A stretch of 64,000 nucleotides of DNA from Sphingobacteriales bacterium (GTDB taxonomy: Bacteria > Bacteroidota > Bacteroidia > Chitinophagales > UBA2359). Numbering within the stretch: position 1 is the first letter of the stretch; each line of letters begins with the position of its first letter. The position numbers and the translations under genes are program-made. Below the pieces are notes generated by a model. The model was not told the DNA's origin. It was given only the letters and a program-made list of their open reading frames with translations, and did no database searches. The DNA is taken from the NCBI GenBank assembly GCA_016700115.1, contig CP064999.1, positions 1,922,001 through 1,986,000 on the forward strand, written 5' to 3'. Positions 1-7,887 of this stretch are shown piece by piece.

Positions 1-743
1 GCATATAGTTCTTTAAAAGAGTTGAGATAACTCATCAAAAGAGGTTTGTTGAGTATGGCTTTTGGGTTAGAAATTTTAGCAGATGCATCAACAGGCTCTA
101 CAGTAAAAGAGTCTTTTTCCATGACAGTAAGTAGAAAACCATTTTCCGGATTTTCGGGATATTCGGCTTTAACTTCGGCTATTTGTGCATAATGCAAATT
201 GAACAACAAACGGTCGCGCCATTCTTCGGCAAGGGTGAAATGCCTGCTGAGCAGATTGCCTTCAAGTCCCGGTATGGTAACGATATAGGGTTTTGAAGCT
301 CCTTTGAGCATGATATAGGTTCCCATTTTGTCATTGGTAACGCCGCCAATATAGTATTCATGTGCCGGATTACCGGGGTCTTTTGTAAATATCTGAACCG
401 TTCTTTGGGGGTCGTCAAACATTTTAATCACATTGGGATAGGCGGCATTGCTGATTGGGCGTTCCAACCGCAATTGAGCAAAGGTGCTTAACAAGGTATT
501 TATGGCATCCGGGCGAGCTTTATAACCGTCGTTGACCAACCAGGTATCTTCATTTTTCCGTGTTAGTTTCAGTTTGCGTTTCTGATTGTCAGTCAAAATG
601 ACCTGAGTTATCGCTCCGGTGTCGGCATAAGAAAATGCTGTTTCGGTGTTGTCGGTTGTGCTCCATGTTTTGCTGAAATACAAAATAGCGGCAATTGCCG
701 CCAACAGACCGAGCACGATAATATAGGTTTTACTGTTTTTCAT
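1..743 (-). CDS. DUF4340-like membrane-anchored protein (3' end missing)
   Basis: The reading frame is open from an ATG at 743 to the left edge, so the C-terminus is missing. The first ~25 residues form one hydrophobic segment (YIIVLGLLAAIAAILYF), a signal anchor. The rest is a soluble domain of DUF4340 type: it begins with a section on how residual 'tests' act (KLKLTRKNEDTWLVNDGY), followed by NAAYPNVIKMFDDP and TVQIFTKDPGNPAHEYYIGG. DUF4340 proteins are found beside GldG-like ABC components in other bacteria, but the neighbouring genes here lie outside the window. The biochemical function is unknown. Family recognition rests on the overall pattern and was not checked by search. Confidence 0.65.
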   Translation of the reverse strand, partial: MKNSKTYIIVLGLLAAIAAILYFSKTWSTTDNTETAFSYADTGAITQVILTDNQKRKLKLTRKNEDTWLVNDGYKARPDAINTLLSTFAQLRLERPISNAAYPNVIKMFDDPQRTVQIFTKDPGNPAHEYYIGGVTNDKMGTYIMLKGASKPYIVTIPGLEGNLLSRHFTLAEEWRDRLLFNLHYAQIAEVKAEYPENPENGFLLTVMEKDSFTVEPVDASAKISNPKAILNKPLLMSYLNSFKELY

Positions 744-793
744 GGAAATTTATTTAGGGTGAATTAACATAGCCTGACTTGAATATTTATTAT

Positions 794-1750
794 TTAAGGT
801 TCCGGTTTTGCAGCAGTATTTTGAGCAGTAAATTTAACCACTGTTTTTCCGGGCGGGTTGCTGACCAAAAAAACTCCGGTAAAAATAAGCAAAGCAGCCG
901 CTATTTTTATAACGGAAAGCTCGTCTTTCCCAAAACCTACTGCCAGCAAAGTGGCAATCAGGGGTTGAGAATAAATATAAACCCCAACGATGGAAGGGCT
1001 GACTTTTTCGAGGGCATAAATATTGAGCAGATAGGTTAAAAATGTGGTCGCCAGCACTAAAAACACAATGCAACCCCATATTAGCGGTGTCAGGGTATGC
1101 CAATCAACAGCCATAAGTTCTGAATACCCGACCGGAGCCACAAAAAACAAGCCTGTAACAAATACCCACATAATGATGGTCAGGGGGTGATAGCGTTGCA
1201 TGAGAGGTTTGACTATCACTAAGTATAGCCCGTAGGATGCGGCATTGATAAACACCAGCAAATTGCCCAATGCGCTGCTTCCGTCACTTCCCGATTTACC
1301 ACCTGCAATCACTGCCGCAGCACCGGTTGCCCCCATTAGCACTCCTATAATTTTGATCCATGTCAGCCGCTCATGCCGCATAAATGCAGCAATCAGCAAC
1401 ACCAGAATAGGAGTGGTAATCATGATCAGGGAGGCACTGATGGGAGAAGTCATAGAAAGACCCTTAAAAAAGAGCAGTTGATTGATAGCCACACCAAACA
1501 ATCCGCATAAAATCAACCGCACCCAATCTGCCCTTTTTACCGGATGATGCAACCGGGATTCTGCGTGAGATCCTGCACTGAGCAGTTTGAAAAAAGCATA
1601 ATATAAGAGACTGGCCATGCTGACCCGGATTAATATCAGTCCGAATGGTTTGACATATAGCGGGGTTACTTCCTTTGCCACTACATAACTTGCGCCATAA
1701 ATGATATTGACTATTGCTAAGGCGATATGCGCTTTGACTGTACTGCTCAT
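794..1750 (-). CDS. EamA/DMT-superfamily permease
   Basis: About 318 residues with roughly ten hydrophobic segments arranged as two homologous EamA halves, the usual drug/metabolite transporter build and length. The first helix follows the start directly (AHIALAIVNIIYGASYVVAK); the second half contains NAASYGLYLVIVKPL and the glycine-rich VGVYIYSQPLIATLLA. Inner-membrane exporter or importer of small metabolites; the substrate cannot be told. I use the ATG at 1750: the frame extends upstream only to a TTG at 1759, which lies inside a perfect TATCTTTG promoter box. It is the only permease nearby and looks monocistronic. Confidence 0.85.
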   Translation of the reverse strand: MSSTVKAHIALAIVNIIYGASYVVAKEVTPLYVKPFGLILIRVSMASLLYYAFFKLLSAGSHAESRLHHPVKRADWVRLILCGLFGVAINQLLFFKGLSMTSPISASLIMITTPILVLLIAAFMRHERLTWIKIIGVLMGATGAAAVIAGGKSGSDGSSALGNLLVFINAASYGLYLVIVKPLMQRYHPLTIIMWVFVTGLFFVAPVGYSELMAVDWHTLTPLIWGCIVFLVLATTFLTYLLNIYALEKVSPSIVGVYIYSQPLIATLLAVGFGKDELSVIKIAAALLIFTGVFLVSNPPGKTVVKFTAQNTAAKPEP

Positions 1751-1756
1751 GGGGCG

Positions 1757-1764
1757 CAAAGATA
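1757..1764 (-). promoter_or_regulatory. -7 promoter box (TATCTTTG), almost leaderless
   Basis: A perfect match to the Bacteroidota -7 consensus TAnnTTTG on the minus strand, with only 6 nt between the box and the EamA ATG at 1750. No good TTTG -33 element is visible. If used, the transcript would have almost no leader. Confidence 0.5.
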
Positions 1765-1870
1765 GGGAAAATTGACCCTGTTTTCGACTTGCAGTTATTT
1801 ATGGTTTGAATTTGCACCGATTGTAATGGGCAAACAATGTAAATGCTCCTACCACGAATGGCAATTAAAC

Positions 1871-1905
1871 TAAAAGCCCCCCTGTACTCAAAACACAGGA
1901 GGACT
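1871..1905 (-). terminator. rho-independent terminator
   Basis: On the minus strand, CCTCCTGT pairs with ACAGGGGG around a ~9-nt loop and is followed by GCTTTT. It lies 50-90 nt downstream of the T9SS remnant ending at 1958, so that remnant locus still has its transcription terminator. Confidence 0.6.
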
Positions 1906-1957
1906 TTGTTAGATTTTATCAGATTGTCAACTTTTTGCTGAAGTTGGTACTGATATA

Positions 1958-2458
1958 CTATTTCACCACCATTACAGGCAACCGTTCTGTAACACCACCG
2001 GATCTTTGTAAAATAGCGTAATAAATGCCTTCGGGCAAATTAGAAGTATCAAAGGCAAACTGACAGGACCTATCCTTTTCTGTTTGCTCGTTAAAGAATT
2101 CAGCTACTGCTCTGCCATCTATCGAATAAACGGACAACTGCACTTGTTCTTGTCCATGGCCCATAAAGCTAATCGTACTTACTCCGTTGGCAGGATTTGG
2201 GAATGACATGAGCGTTTGCATAGCGAAATCGCCTGCATTTTTTTCAGTACCTCCACAATAAATTGTAACCCTTGCCGAAGCGGTGCAGCCGCCTGAATTA
2301 GTAACTGTATATGTTCCATCTACAGGCGGAGTTCTATACACAATACTGCCGCTACCGGTATAACCGGGACTGCTCCATGAACAGGAGTTGCCGCCCGATG
2401 CAATGAGATAGATTCGATGATTGCAAATGCTGTAACTGGATACCTTATCTACGGGCAT
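1958..2458 (-). pseudogene. C-terminal remnant of a T9SS type A cargo protein
   Basis: 166 codons with no signal peptide. The sequence starts abruptly inside an Ig/PKD-like repeat of the kind common in Bacteroidota adhesins (TASGGNS-like start, then TYTVTNSGGCTASARVTIYC) and continues into a complete type A sorting domain: FPNPANGVSTISF, VYSIDGRAVAEFF, LPEGIYYAIL and a final VMVVK. An in-frame stop lies 21 nt upstream of the first ATG, and no export signal is coded nearby. The simplest reading is the 3' remnant of a larger cell-surface gene whose 5' part was deleted. Expression as an intracellular fragment is possible but would be functionless for secretion. Confidence 0.65.
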
Positions 2459-2546
2459 AAGATATGGACAACAAAGCTATTACAGTCCTGATTAAAATCC
2501 CATCAGCCCTTATCTTTAGTGTATAAAATTTATATTACAATCCTAA

Positions 2547-4049
2547 TTAGTGGTTAGAACCGGTTATCAGGTATTTTTGCGTGTCTGTGAATATCTGACC
2601 GTCAGGTAATATAAAACGGGCAGTGCAGAGATAAAGCCCGGAAGTCAACGTTGTGTAGGGGTTTATATAGATGTTGTGCAGATAATTACCGGCACCGGGG
2701 AGTTGTATATTGCCGGAAGCAACTAACTTTTGCCCTGAAACAAAGTAGAGTTCTACCTCAACAGTACAGGATTGGTTGGTTTTTAGCGTTACGAATAACG
2801 GGGAATGGTTGATACCGTAGTTGGGCAAAAGCGATAAACCAAATTGCACCGCTGCTACGTTTTCGGTAATAAAAGTCGCTTCGGGTGCTCCGGTATATTG
2901 CACATAATACTTTCCTCCTCCACCCATATAGCTCATCCCGCATAGCAGGAAATCGCCGTAAACAGAGGGTTGAATATCGTATCCCAAATCTATGGAGTTG
3001 CCGCCAAAATAATTTACCCCAATTTCATTGCCGTTGGCATCGGCATGCAGCAGCAGGATATGAATAGGGTCACCCGGTCTGAAACGGTTGCTATAGCCGG
3101 TAATCATGAAATTACCCTCGTCGGTTTGGAGTGCCGAAAAAGCGGCTTCGGTGCTGTTGGACAGTCCCCAGGTTTTGTACCATTCTAATTCACCTTCAAC
3201 CGAAACCCTTGCCAGCACAATATCAAAAAGACCGGTTGTATCAATGACTGTTTCTCCGGTCAGAAAATAGTCGTTTTGTTCAGTTACCATGATGCTTTTG
3301 ATACCGTTTGCCCAATCATCACCAATCACCAAATCCCATTCGGGATTGCCCTCAGCATCGGTTTTAACCACCCAAATATCTACGTTATTGGTTTCGTTAA
3401 AACTTTGAGCATCTCCGGTAAAGACATATCCCCCATCCGGAGTTTGACGCACCATATATCCCACATCGTTATGCTGTCCGCCATAAGTCTGCTCCCATTG
3501 AACGTTGCCAAATTGGTCGAACCTGACCAGATAGCAGTTGTTGCCCACCCCTCCGCTCAGGGTATTGGTTTTAAAGCCCAAAGCAATATAGCCTGCATCT
3601 GAAGTTTGCTGTACGTGCGAAAGCGATTCGGTCAGGTCTGATTCAGGAGTAGTTACTGCAAATATCACATTGCCGGCGGTATCGGTTTTTAGCAGCCATC
3701 CGTCTGTATTGCCGGGGGAAGTTTCGGTATCGCCGGTCATTACGATGTTGCCATCTGCTGAAACAATCATATAACCGCATTGGTCGTTCAGAGGAGTTCC
3801 GTAATATTTAGTCCATACCACCTCGCCGTTTGCGGTCATTTTGGACAAAGTTAGGTCCGCTTGCCCGATAATTCCGGATACTGCGGTTCCTGCGGTATAA
3901 ATACTTCCATCCGGCAATTGCCTGATGGCAACCGCTTTTTGATTCATTGTATCATTGCCGAAAACGGTGGTAAAATATGTAACCTGAGCTTGAATCGGAA
4001 ACAATTTCAGGCTTAACAACAGACAACAAATCGCAGAATAGTTTCTCAT
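2547..4049 (-). CDS. Secreted beta-propeller-like protein with T9SS-type C-terminus
   Basis: 500 residues. A signal peptide (IQAQ|VTYF, cleavage near residue 22) is followed by about seven ~50-residue repeats. Each carries a motif of the form 'DGGYVFTGDAQSF... DIWVVKTDAEGNPEW' (also GYIALGFKTN, NFMITGYSNR, DFLLCGMSY). This is the delta-60/SBBP-like repeat pattern that forms secreted beta-propellers. The last ~80 residues (VEVELYFVSGQKLVASG, LTSGLYLCTARF, QKYLITGSNH) resemble a type A T9SS sorting domain, though the canonical YPNP start is degenerate (LLPNYG). Probably exported and surface-bound; ligand unknown. It lies downstream of the choice-of-anchor-B gene on the same strand. Confidence 0.75.
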   Translation of the reverse strand: MRNYSAICCLLLSLKLFPIQAQVTYFTTVFGNDTMNQKAVAIRQLPDGSIYTAGTAVSGIIGQADLTLSKMTANGEVVWTKYYGTPLNDQCGYMIVSADGNIVMTGDTETSPGNTDGWLLKTDTAGNVIFAVTTPESDLTESLSHVQQTSDAGYIALGFKTNTLSGGVGNNCYLVRFDQFGNVQWEQTYGGQHNDVGYMVRQTPDGGYVFTGDAQSFNETNNVDIWVVKTDAEGNPEWDLVIGDDWANGIKSIMVTEQNDYFLTGETVIDTTGLFDIVLARVSVEGELEWYKTWGLSNSTEAAFSALQTDEGNFMITGYSNRFRPGDPIHILLLHADANGNEIGVNYFGGNSIDLGYDIQPSVYGDFLLCGMSYMGGGGKYYVQYTGAPEATFITENVAAVQFGLSLLPNYGINHSPLFVTLKTNQSCTVEVELYFVSGQKLVASGNIQLPGAGNYLHNIYINPYTTLTSGLYLCTARFILPDGQIFTDTQKYLITGSNH

Positions 4050-4114
4050 TTCAGGTATTTGCTAAAGCAGGCTGACAAACAATAATTGATATAACTGCAA
4101 GGACATTAAATGTG

Positions 4115-6913
4115 TTAATACCTCACCAAACCCATCCCTATTTTTCCGGCATATATTCCAAATACGTTAAAGTCGGCCACCGTAACTGAGCCGTCAAAGG
4201 TTACATCTGCATCCGAATAGGTGTTGATTAGTCCGCTTTGGGTGGTAAAATAGTTGTAGTCAGTAACTGTAATAATGCCATTAGAATCGAAGTCCGCAGG
4301 TATCAGTCCGTAGTTGCCTGCATTAAGCAGGAATAACTGACCCGCGCCTCCGCCAACATTGGTCGCTGTTTTAAAGCTGAAGCTCGATAAATTCGGAAGG
4401 CTGACCGGTGAATCGCTGACCACTGCCAAATGATTTCGATGGCGCAACACGACAAAATAGCTGCCTCCCTGACCAAGGTTATAAAATTTAACTCCGTTAG
4501 TGCCGTCTATATCGGCTAAATTTCCGTTGTTCAGAATCAAAGCAGCCCGTTGTTCTGTGATCAGGATGGGGTTGGAGAAGGGCCGAAGCTCAACCAAGAC
4601 CCAATCTGTTGCATTAGTGGGAAGCGGATTTAGAGATTCGGTTCCGGCGTAGTTCCAGGGAGGACGGTTATAGGGTTGTTGGTTTGGCAGCAACCCGTTG
4701 GTGCGCAGGGTCGTATTCATCTGTAAGCCTGAAAAAGCACCACTGAGCCAGGCGGTTGCCTGAAAGACGACCGGCGGGATGGTTACTTCAAATTTATCTA
4801 ACCCTGCTTCTACAAGATGCTGAGTGCCGAGGTCACTTACTTCAACTATCAGCCTCATATTGTTGGTGGGAGTAATTACATCGGACACATTAAAAGTGTT
4901 GGGTACCCATTGCGCCTGATTAGGGTCAGAAACAGTCAGTGTTTGAATGGTTACCGTATTCGTTCCGTTGGAGATTTTAATCAGCATTTGATCGTTAGGA
5001 GTGCCGCTACCGCCTGTGTTTCTGAACCAACGGTAATAACTGATTTGCGCATTGGGAGAGGTGCTGAGGTCAAAAACCGGAGAAGTAAGGATGGTAGTTC
5101 CGTTGTCCACATCGGCATTGCCTGCGGCTCCGGAAGCATTTCCGGTTACATAGCATTGAGTTCCATAATCGGTGGAAACATCCACATCGGGATTGCTTGG
5201 AAGGTTATCATAAGTTGTGCCGATAGGTTGGGCGCGTACCCATGCTCCGGCAGAAGCGTCTCCGCTGACAGGCCAGCCATAGTCGAACAGAAAATCGTCG
5301 TAATATCCTTTGCGCAGGGAGAAGTTGACCGTAGAATTACCGGGGTTTAAATTCATATCGGTAAACTGAAGGGTTTGATACCCCCATTTTCCGGCATAAC
5401 AAGTATAGACTCCTGATCCGGGCAGCGAAACAGTATAAACGCCGGATGCGTTAGCAGTGGCCGTATAGTTGTTCAGTCCATCCCCAAACAGCACCGAAGC
5501 ACCGGAAACAGGCAGACCGGTTTGTGCATCTGTGATGGTTCCGGAAGCAGAAAACGGAATATTGGGCACCAACGCCACATTAAGGGTTTGGGTTGTTCCG
5601 TTGACAAAAGTGACGGTAAAGGTTTGGGTGATATAGCCGGATGATGAAACAGTTACCGTATAAGTTCCATTACCCGCCATGCCGGTAATATAGCCACCGT
5701 TAAAGCCGGAAGTCGTGTTAGCCGAAGACAAACCCTGTACCTGAATACTCACATTAGCAATTGGCGCATTAGTGGTTGCATTCGTGATAGTTCCTTTTAG
5801 ATAGGAGGCAGGAACATAGTTCGGGGTTAAAATATAGAGTCCGGTTTCAATATCGCTTGCTGCTATGGTTCCGGAAGGGAAATAAGGATAAACTCCCCAG
5901 CAGCCGTTGTAGCCACTGCCTGAATAGGAGGGGGAAGTATCGTAATTTCCAACCTGAATCATTTTTTCAGGATGGGTGGCATCGGCAAGCACCACCCCGT
6001 CGCGGTAATAGGCAATGACCAGGAAGTTGTTTTTGACATGAACATTGTGGGGAATAGCGCTGCTGCCGGTAGCATTAAATTTGCTGATAAGTTGAATATC
6101 GCTCAGGTCTGTAATATTATATGCTTCTACGCTCGAATTGCTGGTTTCGTCAGTGGTGAACACGACTGTTCCGGCATTATTGAGCCATGTATTATGGGTA
6201 AAAGTTCGGGTAGTGCTTTGGGTTGCCATCACTACCGGATTGGCTTTGTTAGCTACATTGATGGCCCGGAAGTTACCCTCATAAATTTGTGCTGCCCAAA
6301 GCGTGTCGCCTCGAACAAAGCCGTCATGTACATATTCTTGATTGTAAATACCAACTATTGGCGGGTTTGTGGAGTTGGCAGCCAGATTCACCATAATTGC
6401 CCCACCGTTGCCATAGTTGGTACCATAGATGTAGCCGATGCCGTTTTCGTCAATCCAAATAGTATGCGATTTTGTAAAACTGATGGTTTGGCTGTTAAAA
6501 GTGCCGCCTGTCCAGTTGGTTACATTTGCGGAGGTAATGTTTCCTGAAGGAAGCGCACTGAAATTGATAATTTGCAGCCCACCGCCACCTTCATTGGTAA
6601 TATAAGCATAGTTTCCCCAAACTTTCCCTTCGCGCCAGTCTGAATTGACCACCGCCGCTGCAAAATATACCTGGACAGGAGCAGCAGGGTTGGTAATGTC
6701 CACAATCGAAGTACCGGTGCGTCTGAAAGCAAGCACGTATTCGTGTCCACCTTTGGTAAACCCCCAAACACTGCTCATCACATCCGGATAAGTAATATGT
6801 GTGGCAAGGTTGATATTGGTTTGAGCCTCAACGGAAGGGGGGTAGGTAAAACTGGAAATTAACAAGAAAGCAAAAACACAAAAGCGAAGGCAGGTAATTG
6901 CTGTTGATTTCAT
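4115..6913 (-). CDS. Choice-of-anchor-B surface protein with carboxypeptidase-regulatory repeats and dockerin-like C-terminus
   Basis: 932 residues from the ATG at 6913, which gives a clean signal peptide (FAFLLISSFTYPPSVEAQ). The frame extends 38 codons further up, but a perfect promoter box sits inside that extension. Domains: ~30-385 a choice-of-anchor-B/LVIVD-like propeller (GTSIVDITNPAAP, YAYITNEGGGGLQIINFS); ~385-560 two carboxypeptidase-regulatory-like beta domains (GTITNATTNAPIANVSI, GTITDAQTGLPVSGASV); ~560-735 a jelly-roll-like domain; ~740-932 a module also found at the C-terminus of the chitinase at 7888-12864. That module ends in two dockerin-like calcium loops (DFDSNGIITVTDY, DVTFDGSVTVADF) and IGMGLVRY. 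It is divergent from the chitinase gene. Probably a cell-surface or secreted protein; its ligand is not evident. Confidence 0.8.
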   Translation of the reverse strand: MKSTAITCLRFCVFAFLLISSFTYPPSVEAQTNINLATHITYPDVMSSVWGFTKGGHEYVLAFRRTGTSIVDITNPAAPVQVYFAAAVVNSDWREGKVWGNYAYITNEGGGGLQIINFSALPSGNITSANVTNWTGGTFNSQTISFTKSHTIWIDENGIGYIYGTNYGNGGAIMVNLAANSTNPPIVGIYNQEYVHDGFVRGDTLWAAQIYEGNFRAINVANKANPVVMATQSTTRTFTHNTWLNNAGTVVFTTDETSNSSVEAYNITDLSDIQLISKFNATGSSAIPHNVHVKNNFLVIAYYRDGVVLADATHPEKMIQVGNYDTSPSYSGSGYNGCWGVYPYFPSGTIAASDIETGLYILTPNYVPASYLKGTITNATTNAPIANVSIQVQGLSSANTTSGFNGGYITGMAGNGTYTVTVSSSGYITQTFTVTFVNGTTQTLNVALVPNIPFSASGTITDAQTGLPVSGASVLFGDGLNNYTATANASGVYTVSLPGSGVYTCYAGKWGYQTLQFTDMNLNPGNSTVNFSLRKGYYDDFLFDYGWPVSGDASAGAWVRAQPIGTTYDNLPSNPDVDVSTDYGTQCYVTGNASGAAGNADVDNGTTILTSPVFDLSTSPNAQISYYRWFRNTGGSGTPNDQMLIKISNGTNTVTIQTLTVSDPNQAQWVPNTFNVSDVITPTNNMRLIVEVSDLGTQHLVEAGLDKFEVTIPPVVFQATAWLSGAFSGLQMNTTLRTNGLLPNQQPYNRPPWNYAGTESLNPLPTNATDWVLVELRPFSNPILITEQRAALILNNGNLADIDGTNGVKFYNLGQGGSYFVVLRHRNHLAVVSDSPVSLPNLSSFSFKTATNVGGGAGQLFLLNAGNYGLIPADFDSNGIITVTDYNYFTTQSGLINTYSDADVTFDGSVTVADFNVFGIYAGKIGMGLVRY

Positions 6914-6957
6914 TTTAATTAAATCCGGATTGTAAAATTGGCAAGAAAATAGCATCA

Positions 6958-6965
6958 CAAAGTTA
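6958..6965 (-). promoter_or_regulatory. -7 promoter box (TAACTTTG)
   Basis: A perfect TAnnTTTG match on the minus strand, 44 nt upstream of the ATG at 6913. It supports that start over the longer frame beginning at 7027. No clear -33 element. Confidence 0.5.
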
Positions 6966-7189
6966 AGAACAATTTGAGAACCTCTTGTTTTTTCTGCTTT
7001 TATCATGCCATTGTTTTGTAAAAACATAATTAAAAATCTGATTTATCTGCTAATTTTTGGTTTTTTGACCGGATAAAACAAAATTCAAACAGAATATAAA
7101 TATAAAATACAATATATTTTGAATTTCTGCTTTCGTGAAACTGTTTTGAAAAGCCTCAATGTTTTAAAACGGAGATTAATATTTTGACC

Positions 7190-7483
7190 CTCTGCAAAGA
7201 CTTACTGCGCCTCTGCATTGACTTAAAGTACCCCTGCAAAAGACCATTGCACCCCTGCATTGACTCAAAGTACCCCTGCATAAGGTCATTGCACCCTTTC
7301 ATCAACTCAATGTGCCTCTGCAAAGGGTTATTGCAACCCTGCTTTAGCTTAATTCACCTCTGCAATGACTCATTGCACCCCTGCAATAACTCAAAGTACC
7401 CCTGCAATGACTTGTTGCACCTATACATTAAAACAAAGTTTCCCTGCAATAAGCCAATGTCCCCCTGCAAAACTTTAATGACA
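7190..7483. repeat. 21-bp tandem array A (14 units, palindromic)
   Basis: Fourteen consecutive imperfect 21-bp units, for example CCCTGCAATGACTCATTGCAC. Two subtypes tend to alternate, one ending in ATTGCAC and the other in CAAAGTAC, giving a 42-bp higher-order repeat. The first subtype contains an inverted repeat (TGCAAT-5-ATTGCA). The array lies between the divergent genes starting at 6913 and 7888. It is related to the array at 35154-35426, in opposite orientation. One reading frame is open through the array only because 21 is a multiple of three; I do not regard it as a gene. Function unknown. Confidence 0.85.
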
Positions 7484-7838
7484 ACCCTATTCTATACCCC
7501 AAATCCTGTTTTTTTGAAATAATCAGCGGTAAGGTTAGCAATGCTTTTCGATACTTGGCAGGTGTTTTTTGTTCTACGGTTGCCGGTTTTGCAATACTCA
7601 GTGTGCAGTTTTTGATGGAAGGGTATGGTTTTTTTAAACTAACCTCTCAATAGTGGCTTGAAACGGGTCTTTAATGAATGATGGTAAAAAACGAGACACG
7701 TCCATACTTGTGTTAATTTATCTGAGCTGATGGGGTGGTCTTAAAAACCCGAAGGGGCTAAATGTCCGTAGAAAAGCAAAACAACCAACCTTAGGTTAAC
7801 ATTATCGAAACAGGCTTACTGCTTTTAGGGTAATGAAT
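7484..7838. other. Intergenic stretch without recognised gene
   Basis: About 350 nt between array A and the chitinase promoter. I find no convincing reading frame, RNA gene or strong hairpin here. Confidence 0.5.
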
Positions 7839-7846
7839 TACTTTTG
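7839..7846 (+). promoter_or_regulatory. -7 promoter box (TACTTTTG) of the chitinase gene
   Basis: A perfect TAnnTTTG match 41 nt upstream of the chitinase ATG at 7888, followed by an A-rich leader. The -33 region is weak. Confidence 0.5.
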
Positions 7847-7887
7847 CACGCAAAAAAAAATTTATCTGCAACTCTAATCTTATCTAT

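Noticed and set aside
6914..7027. Longer N-terminus for the choice-of-anchor-B protein (start at 7027)
   Set aside because: It would bury the signal peptide behind 38 residues, and a perfect -7 promoter box lies inside the extension.
7190..7483. CRISPR array
   Set aside because: The units are directly adjacent with no unique spacers, unit length is 21 bp, and there are no cas genes in the window.
7184..7522. A Cys-rich peptide repeat (PCNDLLH-like) encoded by array A, with a similar one on the minus strand of array B
   Set aside because: Frames on more than one strand are open simply because the period is 21 bp. Variation between units changes amino acids freely (Pro/Leu, Cys lost), and there is no clear start context or export signal.
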